64,000 nucleotides of DNA from Hyphomicrobiales bacterium (GTDB lineage Bacteria; Pseudomonadota; Alphaproteobacteria; Rhizobiales; Rhizobiaceae): NCBI GenBank assembly GCA_900473045.1, contig UCKS01000010.1, forward strand, positions 1 through 64,000. The letters are read 5' to 3'. Each line of letters begins with the position of its first letter. Within the stretch, counting starts at the first letter, position 1. This document shows, in pieces, positions 36,350 through 45,859 of this stretch. A program made the translations under genes and the position numbers. The notes under the pieces were generated by a model. It saw only the letters and a program-made list of their open reading frames with translations. It was not told where the DNA came from and did not search any database.

Positions 36350-37357
36350 CTATTCCTTGGGTTGTGACTCCATGGTGCACTGTCCGGCGATTCGCGCAAT
36401 GCGTTCATCCGTCTTGACGTCGATTTTACCGTCGTTCAGCGCCTCGAAGAGGTTTTCTTCCATCAACTTGTCCAGCGTGCAGCCGCAGAAGGTCGTGCAG
36501 AGCGCTGCGCCTTCCTGCAGGCTGCAGGAGGCGACGCAATTGGTCTGATAGGTCTCGACCGGGTCGGGTTTGGCCGCCGGGAAACCCAGCGAATAGGCAT
36601 AGACCAGCGCAAACAACAGCGGCTGATGCACGAGGTAGATGATCAGGCTGTGACGGCCGGCCGCAGTGAGGATCATCTTCCACCGCGCGCTGCCATCGGT
36701 GCGCAGTTTCTCCAGCCATCCGAAGCGGAGCGTAATGCGGGCGATGGCGATACCAACAAGAAACGGTGCCAGCCAGGGAAGCAGCGGCACGTAATCGTTG
36801 GAGCGCGGCAGTGTTTGCGACAGCCCCACCCACCAGAGTGCCGGTGTGTCGAACATCGCCGAGCGCAGGTAGAACGGTGCCGCAAAGACAGCCACGGCAG
36901 CGAGAAGCGTCAGGATGACCGGCAGGCGCAGGAAGAGAAGACCGATCAGGCTTGCCACCGCAATCGAATGCAGGATGCCGAAGAAGATGAAGCTGTCGGG
37001 AAAGGCAAACCAGGTGGCGGCGGTGATGAGCAGCGCCGCGGCAGCGATCTTGGCGAAACGGATCGCAAAGGAACGCAGCTGGAAGACTGGATAATGGCCA
37101 AGCACAAGCCCGACGCCTGCCAGAAACAGGAAACTGCTGGCGATCATCCGTGCGTAGATCTTGAACGCACCGCTGCCGACCGTTCCCGGGTCGAGATAGC
37201 CGAAATATTCCAGATCCCAGGAGAAGTGATAGGTCGCCATGGCGATCAGCGCGAACCCGCGCAGCGCATCAATCGCCCAGATACGGCCACGCCGTTCTGC
37301 GGCTACCGGCGGTGCCGTCCCGTTGTCGGTTTCGGTGACTGCATTGGGTATCGACAT
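36350..37357 (-). CDS. DUF1624 / heparan-alpha-glucosaminide N-acetyltransferase-like membrane protein
   Basis: A 335-residue polytopic membrane protein starting with the family motif RIWAIDALRGFALIAMATYHFSWDLEYFG (about 23-52), where a His in the first helix region is likely catalytic. About seven to eight helices follow. After the last helix (HSLIIYLVHQPLLFALVYAYSLG) there is a soluble tail with cysteines 274, 278, 287, 291, 293 and 327 (CVASCS...CTTFCGC), suggesting a small disulfide- or metal-stabilised module. Probably transfers an acyl group to an envelope sugar. Confidence 0.85.
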   Translation of the reverse strand: MSIPNAVTETDNGTAPPVAAERRGRIWAIDALRGFALIAMATYHFSWDLEYFGYLDPGTVGSGAFKIYARMIASSFLFLAGVGLVLGHYPVFQLRSFAIRFAKIAAAALLITAATWFAFPDSFIFFGILHSIAVASLIGLLFLRLPVILTLLAAVAVFAAPFYLRSAMFDTPALWWVGLSQTLPRSNDYVPLLPWLAPFLVGIAIARITLRFGWLEKLRTDGSARWKMILTAAGRHSLIIYLVHQPLLFALVYAYSLGFPAAKPDPVETYQTNCVASCSLQEGAALCTTFCGCTLDKLMEENLFEALNDGKIDVKTDERIARIAGQCTMESQPKE

Positions 37358-37441
37358 GGCTCTATCTTTTCGAATGGCGGGATCGTAACGCGGCGAGCTT
37401 GCGTCAGGCGCAACGCGTTGCAAGGCTCGCTGCCATGAATT

Positions 37442-38134
37442 TCAGGCGTTTGTGTCGTCAAGAAGGGCTTCGCGCGCTTCCGAATAAAATTGCCGGCGCG
37501 TCAACACGAAAATGACGAAGACCGTCAATGCGATGAAGACATAGGGGCTGATGAACCAGCCGAGATAGCCGATCGACAGGAAGACGCTGCGCAGGCCGGC
37601 ATTGAAGTGCTTGGCGGCCAGAATGTTCATCTTGGCGGCCCGTCCGGCGGCCCGTTCGGCTCCGGCGCGATCCTGCAGGATGTCCGACATCATCGGAATG
37701 CCGCCGACGAGAATGGAGCAGTAATTGAACAGGCGGTAGGACCAGGCGAACTTGAAGAAGGCGTAGGCGAACAGGCAGGCCAGGCCACCGACCTTCAGTT
37801 CGAAGGCGGTACGCCCGCCATGGAAGACATAGGGCAAGTCGGCCATGATCGCCTGGACCTGGTCGGTGGCGCCTAAAAGTGCAAAGCAGCCGCCGAGCGC
37901 AAAGATCGTCGTTGAGGCGAAGAACGCGGTTCCCGCCTGCAGTCCGGCGACGATTTGGGTGTCGATCATCTTCAGGTCGCGGTTGAGCGAATTCAGCAGC
38001 CAGCGCCGCCGGTTCTCCATCATCAGGCGCGTCAAGGAGATGCGCTTGAGGTGCACCTTGCCGTCCGTGGCCCAGTTGTAACTGGTCCACAGCAGCGCAA
38101 AGACCGCCAGTGCGATATAGTCTGTCAGTGTCAT
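37442..38134 (-). CDS. DUF599 family membrane protein
   Basis: A 230-residue protein with about four to five hydrophobic segments (MTLTDYIALAVFALLWTSYNWATDGK at the start) and the DUF599 features RLMMENRRRWLLNSLNRDLKMIDTQIVAGLQ and FFKFAWSYRLFNYCSILVGG. Function is unknown. An upstream ATG at 38173 would extend it by 13 residues. Confidence 0.82.
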   Translation of the reverse strand: MTLTDYIALAVFALLWTSYNWATDGKVHLKRISLTRLMMENRRRWLLNSLNRDLKMIDTQIVAGLQAGTAFFASTTIFALGGCFALLGATDQVQAIMADLPYVFHGGRTAFELKVGGLACLFAYAFFKFAWSYRLFNYCSILVGGIPMMSDILQDRAGAERAAGRAAKMNILAAKHFNAGLRSVFLSIGYLGWFISPYVFIALTVFVIFVLTRRQFYSEAREALLDDTNA

Positions 38135-38389
38135 GCCTCGTTTTTGGCATGCTTTGGCGAAATTGCAAGGCATCGCGAAAGTTTACCCCACCCCTTGAAA
38201 TCCATGGCCGGGCATGGCGACTTATGCACGAGGAATCGTGCTACAGCCACCCGGCAGCCACTCGTGTCGCACGCACGGGAGTGGATGTCGGTTGATCGCC
38301 TGATGGCAGGCACAGGATGGCCTAGTTTCGATGCAATGATCGTGGTCCGGCAATCTTGTCCGGGCCAGCAATCCCGGGGCGGAGTTCGC

Positions 38390-39790
38390 ATGTTTCTTTC
38401 GGTTTTTGATGTCTTCAAGATTGGTATCGGCCCCTCCAGTTCACACACGATGGGCCCGATGTCGGCCGCCAACCGCTTTCTCGACCTGATCCTGTCGAGC
38501 GACTGGCCACGCCCGGCCAATGCCAGCGTTGCGTCGATCAAGTCGAGCCTGCACGGGTCGCTGGCCTTTACCGGTATCGGTCACGGCACGGGCAGGGCGG
38601 TGATCCTCGGTCTGATGGGTGAGCGCCCGGACCGGGTCGATCCCGACCGGATGGATCCGATCATCGAGGAAGTCGAGCGCACGGGTCGCATTACGCCTGC
38701 CGGGCATCCCTCTTACGAATTCCAGCCAAAGACCGATCTTGTCTTTGACAAGAAGGTGCCACTGCCCGGCCATGCCAACGGCATGTCCTTCTCCGCCTTC
38801 GACAAGGATGGCCGCCTCCTGCTGAAGCGCGTCTATTATTCGATCGGCGGCGGTTTTGTTGTCACCGATACCGAACTCGAGGCCATGAAGTCGAGCAAGA
38901 CCAAGCCCGGCGGTGTCAAGGTTCCCTATCCCTTCTCGACGGCCAGGCAGATGCTCGATATGGCACAGCATTCCGGCCTGTCGATCGCCCAGATGAAGCG
39001 GGCGAACGAGGAATGCTCGATGCCGGGCGAAGAGCTCGACGAGGGGCTGGACCGCATCTGGACGGCGATGAAGAGCTGTATCGACCGTGGGCTGACCGGT
39101 TCCGGCATCTTGCCCGGTGGTCTGAAGGTGCGCCGCCGCGCCGGCATGATTCACGACAAGCTGCAGGACGAGTGGCGCTCCAACAAGATCAACCCCTTGC
39201 TCGCCAACGACTGGTTGAGTGTCTACGCCATGGCCGTCAACGAGGAAAATGCGGCTGGCGGCCGCGTCGTCACCTCGCCGACCAACGGGGCTGCCGGCGT
39301 GGTTCCGGCGACGATCCGCTATTATCTGCATTTCCATGAGGACGCCGATCATCACGGCATTCGCGACTATCTGCTGACGGCAGCCGCCATCGGCGGCATC
39401 ATCAAGTTCAATGCCTCGATCTCCGGCGCCGAAGTCGGTTGTCAGGGTGAGGTCGGTTCTGCCTCTGCCATGGCGGCAGCGGGCCTTGCCGCCGTCATGG
39501 GTGGAACGCCGGAGCAGATCGAAAATGCCGCCGAAATCGCGCTGGAACATCATCTCGGCATGACCTGCGATCCAATCGCCGGTCTCGTCCAGGTTCCGTG
39601 TATCGAGCGCAACGCGCTGGGGGCGGTCAAAGCCGTTACCGCGGCTTCCCTGGCGCTCAAAGGCGACGGCCAGCATTTCGTGCCGCTCGACGCCTGCATC
39701 GAGACGATGCGCCAGACCGGCGTCGACATGCACGATAAATACAAAGAAACGTCGACCGGTGGCCTTGCCGTCAACGTTGTCGAGTGCTGA
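38390..39790 (+). CDS. sdaA: L-serine dehydratase, single-chain iron-sulfur type
   Basis: A 466-residue enzyme that converts L-serine to pyruvate and ammonia with an oxygen-sensitive [4Fe-4S] cluster. The domain order is beta (from SSSHTMGPM at 17-25) then alpha. Cluster cysteines are 351, 393 and 404, and the protein ends in Cys466; spacing is identical to the Legionella enzyme, in which the terminal Cys reaches into the active site as fourth ligand. ATG 38390 has GGAG upstream. No glycine or other riboswitch was recognised in the 255-base leader. Confidence 0.96.
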   Translation: MFLSVFDVFKIGIGPSSSHTMGPMSAANRFLDLILSSDWPRPANASVASIKSSLHGSLAFTGIGHGTGRAVILGLMGERPDRVDPDRMDPIIEEVERTGRITPAGHPSYEFQPKTDLVFDKKVPLPGHANGMSFSAFDKDGRLLLKRVYYSIGGGFVVTDTELEAMKSSKTKPGGVKVPYPFSTARQMLDMAQHSGLSIAQMKRANEECSMPGEELDEGLDRIWTAMKSCIDRGLTGSGILPGGLKVRRRAGMIHDKLQDEWRSNKINPLLANDWLSVYAMAVNEENAAGGRVVTSPTNGAAGVVPATIRYYLHFHEDADHHGIRDYLLTAAAIGGIIKFNASISGAEVGCQGEVGSASAMAAAGLAAVMGGTPEQIENAAEIALEHHLGMTCDPIAGLVQVPCIERNALGAVKAVTAASLALKGDGQHFVPLDACIETMRQTGVDMHDKYKETSTGGLAVNVVEC

Positions 39791-39861
39791 GGGGCACCCT
39801 TCTGTGGAGCGGTCGAGAACAGGCTTGACCGCGACCGCTTTGCGGGTGTTCAACTCCGGCC

Positions 39862-40299
39862 ATGGCCTTGCATCTCATCAAGCTCTGCGTCGGCGCAGAC
39901 TCCATTGACGACCTTCGCGAATGGGTGTCGCGCAAAGCACTGACGGCCGTTGCCGCCGGTCTTGAGCCGCATTCCTACCATACGACGCGCATGGTGCCGA
40001 AGCGTGTCGATGAGCTGCTGGACGGCGGATCGCTCTATTGGGTGATCAAGGGGCAGGTTCAGGCACGGCAGCAGCTGACGGGCATCGAGACCTTCACCGA
40101 CGGTGAGGGCATCGGCCGCTGCAACCTGATTCTTGGCCCTGAGGTCATCGAAACCACCTACCAGCCGCGCCGGGCGTTTCAGGGCTGGCGCTATCTCCTC
40201 GACAATGAAGCGCCGCGCGATCTGTCCGCATTGGGCGCCGGAACCGCAGAAATGCCGCTCGACCTGCGCCGCGAGCTGGCCGAACTCGGCCTTCTTTGA
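39862..40299 (+). CDS. DUF1489 family protein
   Basis: A 145-residue protein ([22 protein letters not shown]...) with the conserved core [29 protein letters not shown] and [15 protein letters not shown] of DUF1489, a family confined largely to alphaproteobacteria; function unknown. It lies 71 bases after sdaA and is followed by a terminator, so it may share the sdaA transcript. Confidence 0.88.
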   Translation: MALHLIKLCVGADSIDDLREWVSRKALTAVAAGLEPHSYHTTRMVPKRVDELLDGGSLYWVIKGQVQARQQLTGIETFTDGEGIGRCNLILGPEVIETTYQPRRAFQGWRYLLDNEAPRDLSALGAGTAEMPLDLRRELAELGLL

Positions 40300-40318
40300 G
40301 ATGAGATGACGGCATGAA

Positions 40319-40341
40319 AAAGCCCGGCGGTGCCGGGCTTT
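40319..40341. terminator. Bidirectional terminator after the DUF1489 gene
   Basis: AAAGCCCGGC (40319-40328) and GCCGGGCTTT (40332-40341) form a perfect stem with a 3-base loop between two convergent genes. Confidence 0.75.
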
Positions 40342-40362
40342 GATGGTTGTTCAATACTCGTT

Positions 40363-40629
40363 TTACCGGATCCGCAGCCTGATCGGGTAACGCCCGGATG
40401 GCGACGTCACATGCACGTGGATTTGTGCATCCGGCTGCGTCGAGCGCCACGCCCGTGCCCCATGCGTCAGAAGCAGCGTCACCAGATCCTTGGTCTTCGA
40501 CCGGGGGCGGCTGCCGAGTTCGGCGATCCGCATGGCGGCTTCATGCAAGGGGTGCAGACCGGACCGGGGAGACTTCCGCTTCTTGTCCGGCGCGGGCGTC
40601 ATGCCCGATCCATTCTCATTCATTCCCAT
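40363..40629 (-). CDS. Small hypothetical protein
   Basis: An 88-residue basic protein (MGMNENGSGMTPAPDKKRKSPRSGLHPLHEAAMRIAELGSRPRSKTKDLVTLLLTHGARAWRS...). A disordered, basic N-terminus precedes a short helical region. I do not recognise a family. GAGG lies six to seven bases before ATG 40629; ATG 40623 is also possible. Position between two terminators or gene ends favours a real single-gene unit. Confidence 0.6.
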   Translation of the reverse strand: MGMNENGSGMTPAPDKKRKSPRSGLHPLHEAAMRIAELGSRPRSKTKDLVTLLLTHGARAWRSTQPDAQIHVHVTSPSGRYPIRLRIR

Positions 40630-40713
40630 AACTAACCTCGTTACGCAAAACCAAATCCGAGGAGGATCAGCGGTAAACACAACACGCCGCTGATCGAAAC
40701 TTGTGTGCTGCTG

Positions 40714-42204
40714 TTACTGCAGGCTGGCCCAGCAGGCGAAGCCCTTGCTCTTCAACGTCTTGCAGGCGGAGAGAGCCTTGTTCTGGTCGGAGAAACCGCC
40801 GAAGCGTGCCCGGTAGAGATGGCCGTCGCCGCTGGCAAAGGCCACCGTGAAGGGAGTTGCGCCACGCAGGGCCTTGCCGCCCTTGTCCTTGGCGTTGTCG
40901 AGCAACGTCATGGCCTGGCCCTTGTCCGGCGTCGCTCCGATCTGAATCACCCAGCCGGCCGGCGCGTTGTCGGCGGCCGTTTCGGTTGCCGGCTTGGCAA
41001 CGGAATTGGTGATCTGATTGTCGACATCGGCAGCCGGGACCGGGGCGGCCTTGGCAAGCTTGCGGCTCTGCGCGTCAAGCGTATTCGGCATGACTTTCTG
41101 GGTCAGTAGCGAATTGGTGCTGGCTCTGACCGGTGCCGCATAGGCAACTTCGATGCTCTTTGTGGTTTCGCCGCTGTAGCGGACCTCCGGAACCGGGCCA
41201 TTGTTCGGAAGATTGAAGCTTCCACCGGTGGCGGCCACCACTGTTTCGGACTGCACCGCTTCGGCTGGTTGGGCCGCGGCCTGCGCCTGCATGGTTGGTG
41301 CATCTGCGGTTTCGGCAACGAGATTGCCGCCGCCACGGCGCGAAGCCGATGGCATGTACTTGGCGACGAGAGCGCGCATCTGTGCGTCGCGAGCGCCGCC
41401 GGACTTGCCGCCCAAAACGACGCCAACGATGCTGCGTCCGTCAGCCTGAGCCGACGTCACCAGATTGAAGCCGGCAGCCCGGGTGTAACCGGTCTTGATG
41501 CCGTCAACGCCGCGCACATTGCCGAGCAAACGGTTGTGGTTGCCGATCGTCTGCTTGCCGAAGCGGAAGCTGCGAGTGGAGAAATAGGAATAATACTGCG
41601 GAAAATGCTGGCGGAGCGCCATGCCGAGCCGCGCCTGGTCGCGCGCCGTCGTCATCTGCGCGTCGTTCGGCAGGCCGTTGGCATTGCGATAGGTGGTACG
41701 GGTCATGCCAAGCGCACGCGCCTTGTTGGTCATGATGCGGGCAAAACGGTCTTCGGAACCGCCGAGCAATTCGCCGAGTGCGGTCGAGGAATCATTGGCC
41801 GAGCGCGTGACCATGGACAGGATGGCCTGTTCGACGGTGATCGTGTTACCGGAACGCACACCAAGTTTCGATGGCGGTTCAGCCGATGCGTTCTTGGAGA
41901 ACGGAACGGGCGTGTTCTTGTTGATCTTGCCGGCTTCCAGGGCCTCGAAGGTCAAATAGAGCGTCATCATCTTTGTCAGCGAGGCTGGATAGCGCAGACT
42001 GTCGGCGTCTTCACTGTAGAGAACCTTGCCGGTCTTCGCATCGACCACGATACCCGCATATTGCGCCGAGTAGGCGACCGGGATTGCCGTGAACGAGGCG
42101 GCCAGCGATACGAGCAAAACCCGGCACGCCTTCTTGAAAAATAGCACAGGCGTGTATGGAGCGGAGCCGTTGAATATGGATTTGGACACTACACTACTCT
42201 TCAT
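40714..42204 (-). CDS. D-alanyl-D-alanine carboxypeptidase with SPOR domain
   Basis: A 496-residue penicillin-binding protein of the DacA type. After an export signal (about 20-46), the active-site motifs are SLTK (Ser75, Lys78), SAN (135-137) and KTG (237-239). A Pro/Ala-rich linker leads to a C-terminal SPOR domain (about 415-496), which binds denuded septal peptidoglycan. It should trim peptide side chains and act at the division site. This combination is common in rhizobia. Confidence 0.94.
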   Translation of the reverse strand: MKSSVVSKSIFNGSAPYTPVLFFKKACRVLLVSLAASFTAIPVAYSAQYAGIVVDAKTGKVLYSEDADSLRYPASLTKMMTLYLTFEALEAGKINKNTPVPFSKNASAEPPSKLGVRSGNTITVEQAILSMVTRSANDSSTALGELLGGSEDRFARIMTNKARALGMTRTTYRNANGLPNDAQMTTARDQARLGMALRQHFPQYYSYFSTRSFRFGKQTIGNHNRLLGNVRGVDGIKTGYTRAAGFNLVTSAQADGRSIVGVVLGGKSGGARDAQMRALVAKYMPSASRRGGGNLVAETADAPTMQAQAAAQPAEAVQSETVVAATGGSFNLPNNGPVPEVRYSGETTKSIEVAYAAPVRASTNSLLTQKVMPNTLDAQSRKLAKAAPVPAADVDNQITNSVAKPATETAADNAPAGWVIQIGATPDKGQAMTLLDNAKDKGGKALRGATPFTVAFASGDGHLYRARFGGFSDQNKALSACKTLKSKGFACWASLQ

Positions 42205-42399
42205 TCTATTTTCACAGATGCCGTCCGGGCGTGGCCTGCCGAAAACGACCGTTCTCGAAACTCTACCGCGATAGCGTTACCAATCGGTTTATGATGAATG
42301 ATTGGTTTCTGCTGTCTGACGTCTTCTTTTGCATTTCGGTACAGTGATGCGCTGGTGCTGAGTTCGGGAAATGAGGCCCAGGCGAAGGGCCGATGACAT

Positions 42400-43134
42400 T
42401 CAACGTACCAGTCGTTTGTTCAGGAATGTCGTGACGGCGGTGTCGATGGCTTGCCATTGTGGCAGCAATTGGCTGGAAAACCGGTAAAGCACAACAAGAT
42501 CGCTGCCGATGTGAATATCGCGCTGGCAATCGGCGCTGGTCGATAGGGCAGGTGTGGCCGGCATCATGCAGCGGACCGCGTAAAGCGTGTCGCCATCCCG
42601 GTTTGTCGTGAAGAAAACTTCCTGACCGTAGCCGGAATTTTGTTTCATCTCGTGACGCACCAGGCCCGCCGGGCCGGGCAGGATTTTGCCGCTGAAGAGA
42701 TGCTGGTAGATCGGCTCGATCCGTCCCGACATGTCGCGTGACATTGTGCTCTGGGAAATGTCGAGGAAAAGCAGCGAGGCCGGCTGGTTGATGTCGTTGA
42801 ACAGAGCGCGTGTCTCGTCGCTATAGCCCTGCAGTCCCGGCCAGGTCAGATAGAGATCGACACGCTCGGCGCGGCCGGTGACGCGCTGCTGTTCGAAGCG
42901 GATGACATTGGACGGAAACCGCAGATGATCCTGACCGATGAGGATATCGGTGGGCTCGGTGCTGGTCGTGTGCCCGGCCAGTGCCAGGTTTTGTCCGTAC
43001 CAGCGCCCGGCAAGGCTGATCGTTGCCGTCAAGGCAGCCAGTCCGACCACCGCAGCCGTCAGCATCGTGACGAAGCGCGAGGAGATCAGCGGAGCGTGAT
43101 CGTCATGGCCGGCAGTGGTTGAATGGGCTGTCAT
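42400..43134 (-). CDS. Membrane-anchored hypothetical protein
   Basis: A 244-residue protein with one N-terminal membrane helix (about 23-46, MLTAAVVGLAALTATISLAGRW) and a large periplasmic part containing NVIRFEQQRVTGRAERVDLYLTWPGLQGYS. Two cysteines near the end (CMMPATPALSTSADCQRD) could form a disulfide. I cannot assign a family; the sequence has the character of a conserved rhizobial protein of unknown function. Confidence 0.72.
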   Translation of the reverse strand: MTAHSTTAGHDDHAPLISSRFVTMLTAAVVGLAALTATISLAGRWYGQNLALAGHTTSTEPTDILIGQDHLRFPSNVIRFEQQRVTGRAERVDLYLTWPGLQGYSDETRALFNDINQPASLLFLDISQSTMSRDMSGRIEPIYQHLFSGKILPGPAGLVRHEMKQNSGYGQEVFFTTNRDGDTLYAVRCMMPATPALSTSADCQRDIHIGSDLVVLYRFSSQLLPQWQAIDTAVTTFLNKRLVR

Positions 43135-43274
43135 CGATGGTTTGCGGTCTTATCGTCGTTAACGGGAGGTATCGTCACTGGCCAAGCTTGTGCCGGAATG
43201 GAGCAGGGCTTTGCGGCACGGAACTTGCTGGTGGAAGAAACACGGTAACGGTGGCCCAACATGGTTAATTTTAG

Positions 43275-43610
43275 ATGAATATCGCGATACTCCTGTTTCT
43301 GCTTGTTACCGGCTTCGGCACCTCCTTCCTCGTGCTGGATATCAGCCGTATCGCCGCTCGCGGGCACTGGCCGATGGCCGATGGAATTGCTGAGAGGTTT
43401 CGGGTCTTTCCGGTGTTTCTGGCGTTGTTCGCTGGTCCGGCCTTGTTTGCCGGTTCGACGGTGCGGATGCGGATGTCCGGCGCCCTGTCTCTGGTCGAAG
43501 TCGCTGTTGCTTGTGTGATCGCCTTTGCATGGGCGTGTTGCTACGGTCTGGTCGTTGCCCAGAGTGCCTGGCTATTGCTTTCGGGCAGCCCGTTGGGCGT
43601 CGGACAATAG
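43275..43610 (+). CDS. Small integral membrane protein of unknown function
   Basis: A 111-residue protein with three hydrophobic helices (MNIAILLFLLVTGFGTSFLVL; FPVFLALFAGPALFAG; VAVACVIAFAWACCYGLVVAQSAWLLL). No catalytic motif is visible. It is divergent from the 42400-43134 gene with a 140-base shared upstream region. Confidence 0.68.
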   Translation: MNIAILLFLLVTGFGTSFLVLDISRIAARGHWPMADGIAERFRVFPVFLALFAGPALFAGSTVRMRMSGALSLVEVAVACVIAFAWACCYGLVVAQSAWLLLSGSPLGVGQ

Positions 43611-43644
43611 AAAAAGGCCGGTTCCGGGGACAGCGGAACCGGCC
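43611..43644 (-). terminator. Terminator of the BTLCP gene
   Basis: On the minus strand GGCCGGTTCCG pairs with CGGAACCGGCC (43634-43644 with 43616-43626), followed by TTTTT (43611-43615 complement). This is a strong intrinsic terminator for the gene at 43749-44357, and it may also end the opposing gene. Confidence 0.8.
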
Positions 43645-43748
43645 AGCAGGGCCTTGGTCTGGGACGGGGATTGGGGACTGACCGAGGCCTTTTTTATCCG
43701 CAGCCCTGGCATCCTGAGCCGGGCTGCGCATATCTCTGTTCGTCTGCC

Positions 43749-44357
43749 TTACTGGCTGACGCTGCCGACAGCCACGGCGCGGCCATCCTGGAGTTTCACC
43801 CAGCGCCCGGAATGCTGTTCCGACTGGCGCTTGAGATAGGTGTATTCGGTTTCCGACCACAGCAGCACCTTGTTGCGCATGTTGTCGAGAACGAAGTCAC
43901 CACGATCGGTGCGCACGGTCAGTACGGCATGGCCATCGCCGTTCGGCTGCAGCACCACCGTGATCAACAGATCCGACGGCGAGAAGCCGGCCTGCATCAG
44001 GCGCTTGCGCTTCAGGAGCACATAGTCTTCGCAATCGCCGACCTTGTCGGGATAGGCCCAATATTCTTCGACACCGTAGATTTCCTTGTCGGTCAGCGGC
44101 GCCACGGATTCGTTGACGTCGTAGTTGACCTCGAGGATTTTCTTCCACCCTTCGCGCGTGAGTGTCAGCGGTGCGGTGCTGCCGGGGTTGGCGCGGCATT
44201 CCTGCGGCAGGGTCCGGCAGAATTCATAATGTCCGACAGGCGGGTTTGTAGCGCCGCTGGTGATCATGTTGGCGGGCAGGGCAAAAACCGATTGTGCCGC
44301 CACTGCAGAAAGAAATGCGCCGATGATACCGGCCTTCAGGAATGATTTCGTTGTCAT
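43749..44357 (-). CDS. Transglutaminase-like cysteine protease (BTLCP), exported
   Basis: A 202-residue secreted protein: signal peptide 1-27 (MTTKSFLKAGIIGAFLSAVAAQSVFA) and a BTLCP domain with catalytic Cys109 (KVGDCEDYV), His143 (GHAVL) and Asp158 (VLDNM). BTLCP proteases include LapG, which cleaves adhesins under c-di-GMP control, but no LapD or adhesin partner is adjacent. A long AT-rich upstream region follows. Confidence 0.9.
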   Translation of the reverse strand: MTTKSFLKAGIIGAFLSAVAAQSVFALPANMITSGATNPPVGHYEFCRTLPQECRANPGSTAPLTLTREGWKKILEVNYDVNESVAPLTDKEIYGVEEYWAYPDKVGDCEDYVLLKRKRLMQAGFSPSDLLITVVLQPNGDGHAVLTVRTDRGDFVLDNMRNKVLLWSETEYTYLKRQSEQHSGRWVKLQDGRAVAVGSVSQ

Positions 44358-44902
44358 GCTTGTCTCCCCGTTCTGGAGTGACAATGACACCGAGTTTTTT
44401 ACTGCTCGCGAAAATTGGAAGTAAAATAAAGTACAAAACAAATTGAAATAAGTAGAAAACTCAAACTAAACTTGAATAAAGATTGAGATATGTTTGATTC
44501 AAATTCGCATAAAATTTGAGACATTCCCGTATTGGCTCACTGCCGTTAAGCAGAGCGAAACCATCTATCTCGCGGAGAACACATTGGTTTCCGGGGAAAA
44601 ACTACGTTCTGCGCTGGGCGATCGCGGTGGCAATGCGGAATGGACCGCATGCCGGAAGTGAGGAGAAACCGGCTGTTTGCACTTCGTTTACCAAAGTAAT
44701 CGCCGATTTATACCGAAAAGTGCCGGGAAATCGGCCCAAAATATTTTCTGTTTCGGCACGAAAAATTGCGGCTGGATTGCGTTTTCACCGAAACGGCACT
44801 GATCTGCGCCAGGATTTGTATCATATTGGGTCGTATCGACGCGAAGCGAGGCTGGCAATCCCGCTTGTTTGCCACCAGCCGAACAGACGGAAGACATGTA
44901 CC
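44358..44902. other. 545-base intergenic region with an AT-rich block
   Basis: No gene is supported here. Bases about 44396-44520 are strikingly A+T-rich compared with everything around them, with A-tracts and repeats of TTGA/TTTGA type; the rest returns to normal composition. The block lies upstream of the BTLCP gene and may serve as an UP-element or protein-binding region, or be an older insertion. The + frame running through 44516-44902 into the next gene has no family resemblance before 44903. Confidence 0.5.
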
Positions 44903-45289
44903 ATGCTGAAAAACGAGCTTTCGGATCTTTACAGAGGCTACATCGCCTGCCTGAACAAGAAGGATTGGCCGGATTTGGGGCGGTTCGTTGGTGATGAGGC
45001 ATCCCATAACGGCAGGCGGATCGGATTGGCCGGTTACCGCAGCATGCTCGAACAGGATTATCTTGATATTCCCGATCTCCAGTTCAACATTCAACTGCTG
45101 ATCTCGGATCCGCCCTTCATCGCCAGCCGGCTGGTGTTCGACTGTACGCCGGCGGGTTTGTTCCTGGGGCTTGCCGTCAACGGCAGGAGAATCGTCTTCA
45201 CCGAGAATGTGTTTTACGAATTTCAAGGCGGCAAGATTGCCAATGTCTGGTCGGTCATCGACAAGCCGGCGATCGAAGCCCAGCTCTGA
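44903..45289 (+). CDS. SnoaL-like / NTF2-fold protein
   Basis: A 128-residue protein beginning MLKNELSDLYRGYIACLNKKDWPDLGRFVGDEASHNGRRIG, with the ester-cyclase-type pattern (N-terminal helices, then QLLISDPPFIASRLVFDCTPAG and GKIANVWSVIDK). SnoaL-like proteins are small cone-shaped enzymes or binding proteins; substrate unknown. The ATG at 44903 matches the family N-terminus although the open frame extends upstream. Confidence 0.82.
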   Translation: MLKNELSDLYRGYIACLNKKDWPDLGRFVGDEASHNGRRIGLAGYRSMLEQDYLDIPDLQFNIQLLISDPPFIASRLVFDCTPAGLFLGLAVNGRRIVFTENVFYEFQGGKIANVWSVIDKPAIEAQL

Positions 45290-45357
45290 CCGGCGTTGTC
45301 GGCGTGCGCGTGCACCGATAGAATGGCACTACGGGAACCAGCCGAGGCAGGAAATCG

Positions 45358-45771
45358 ATGACACCAACGGAAAGCATTGATGCACTGATTGACGGTCTCA
45401 CCGACTGGCGGGGCGCAACGCTCGCCAGCCTGCGCAAGGCCATTCTTGCAGCTGATCCGGACATCATCGAGGAATGGAAATGGATGGGAAGCCCGGTCTG
45501 GTGTTGCGACGGCAATATGGTGGTCGGCAATGCCCATAAGGACAAGGTGAAGCTGACCTTTTCCCATGGCGCCAGCCTTCCGGATCCGGACAAGCTGTTC
45601 AACAACGGTTTTGGAGGCAAGGTCTGGCGGTCGATCGATGTTTTCGAGGGCGATACGATCGATCCGCAGGCGCTGAAGGAGCTCGTCCGTTCGGCGGTCG
45701 CTTATAATCAAGCCAAAAAGAAGAAAAAAGCCGACGCTGCATCGCATGCGAAAAAGACCAGGGAGGTTTGA
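45358..45771 (+). CDS. DUF1801 domain protein
   Basis: A 137-residue protein with the DUF1801/YdhG-like core (LRKAILAADPDIIEEWKWMGSPVWCCDGNMVVGNAHKDKVKLTF) and a Lys-rich tail (QAKKKKKADAASHAKK) that suggests nucleic-acid or ribosome contact. Function unknown. It lies 68 bases after the SnoaL-like gene on the same strand. Confidence 0.85.
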   Translation: MTPTESIDALIDGLTDWRGATLASLRKAILAADPDIIEEWKWMGSPVWCCDGNMVVGNAHKDKVKLTFSHGASLPDPDKLFNNGFGGKVWRSIDVFEGDTIDPQALKELVRSAVAYNQAKKKKKADAASHAKKTREV

Positions 45772-45859
45772 CGCTACTGCGTCATCCTGTGTCTTCTATT
45801 GCTTTGGGGTTGATGGCGTACCCGATGCAACGCCGGCCGTTCCGGTGACGGCGCGGGGC

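Noticed and set aside
38135-38389. A glycine riboswitch before sdaA
   Set aside because: The characteristic paired aptamer core sequences are absent.
38441-39853. A 470-codon open frame antisense to sdaA
   Set aside because: Fully opposite a well-identified L-serine dehydratase; low-complexity composition and no start signal.
44516-44902. N-terminal extension of the SnoaL-like protein by 129 codons
   Set aside because: The extension has no domain character, begins in the AT-rich block, and the family N-terminus fits ATG 44903.
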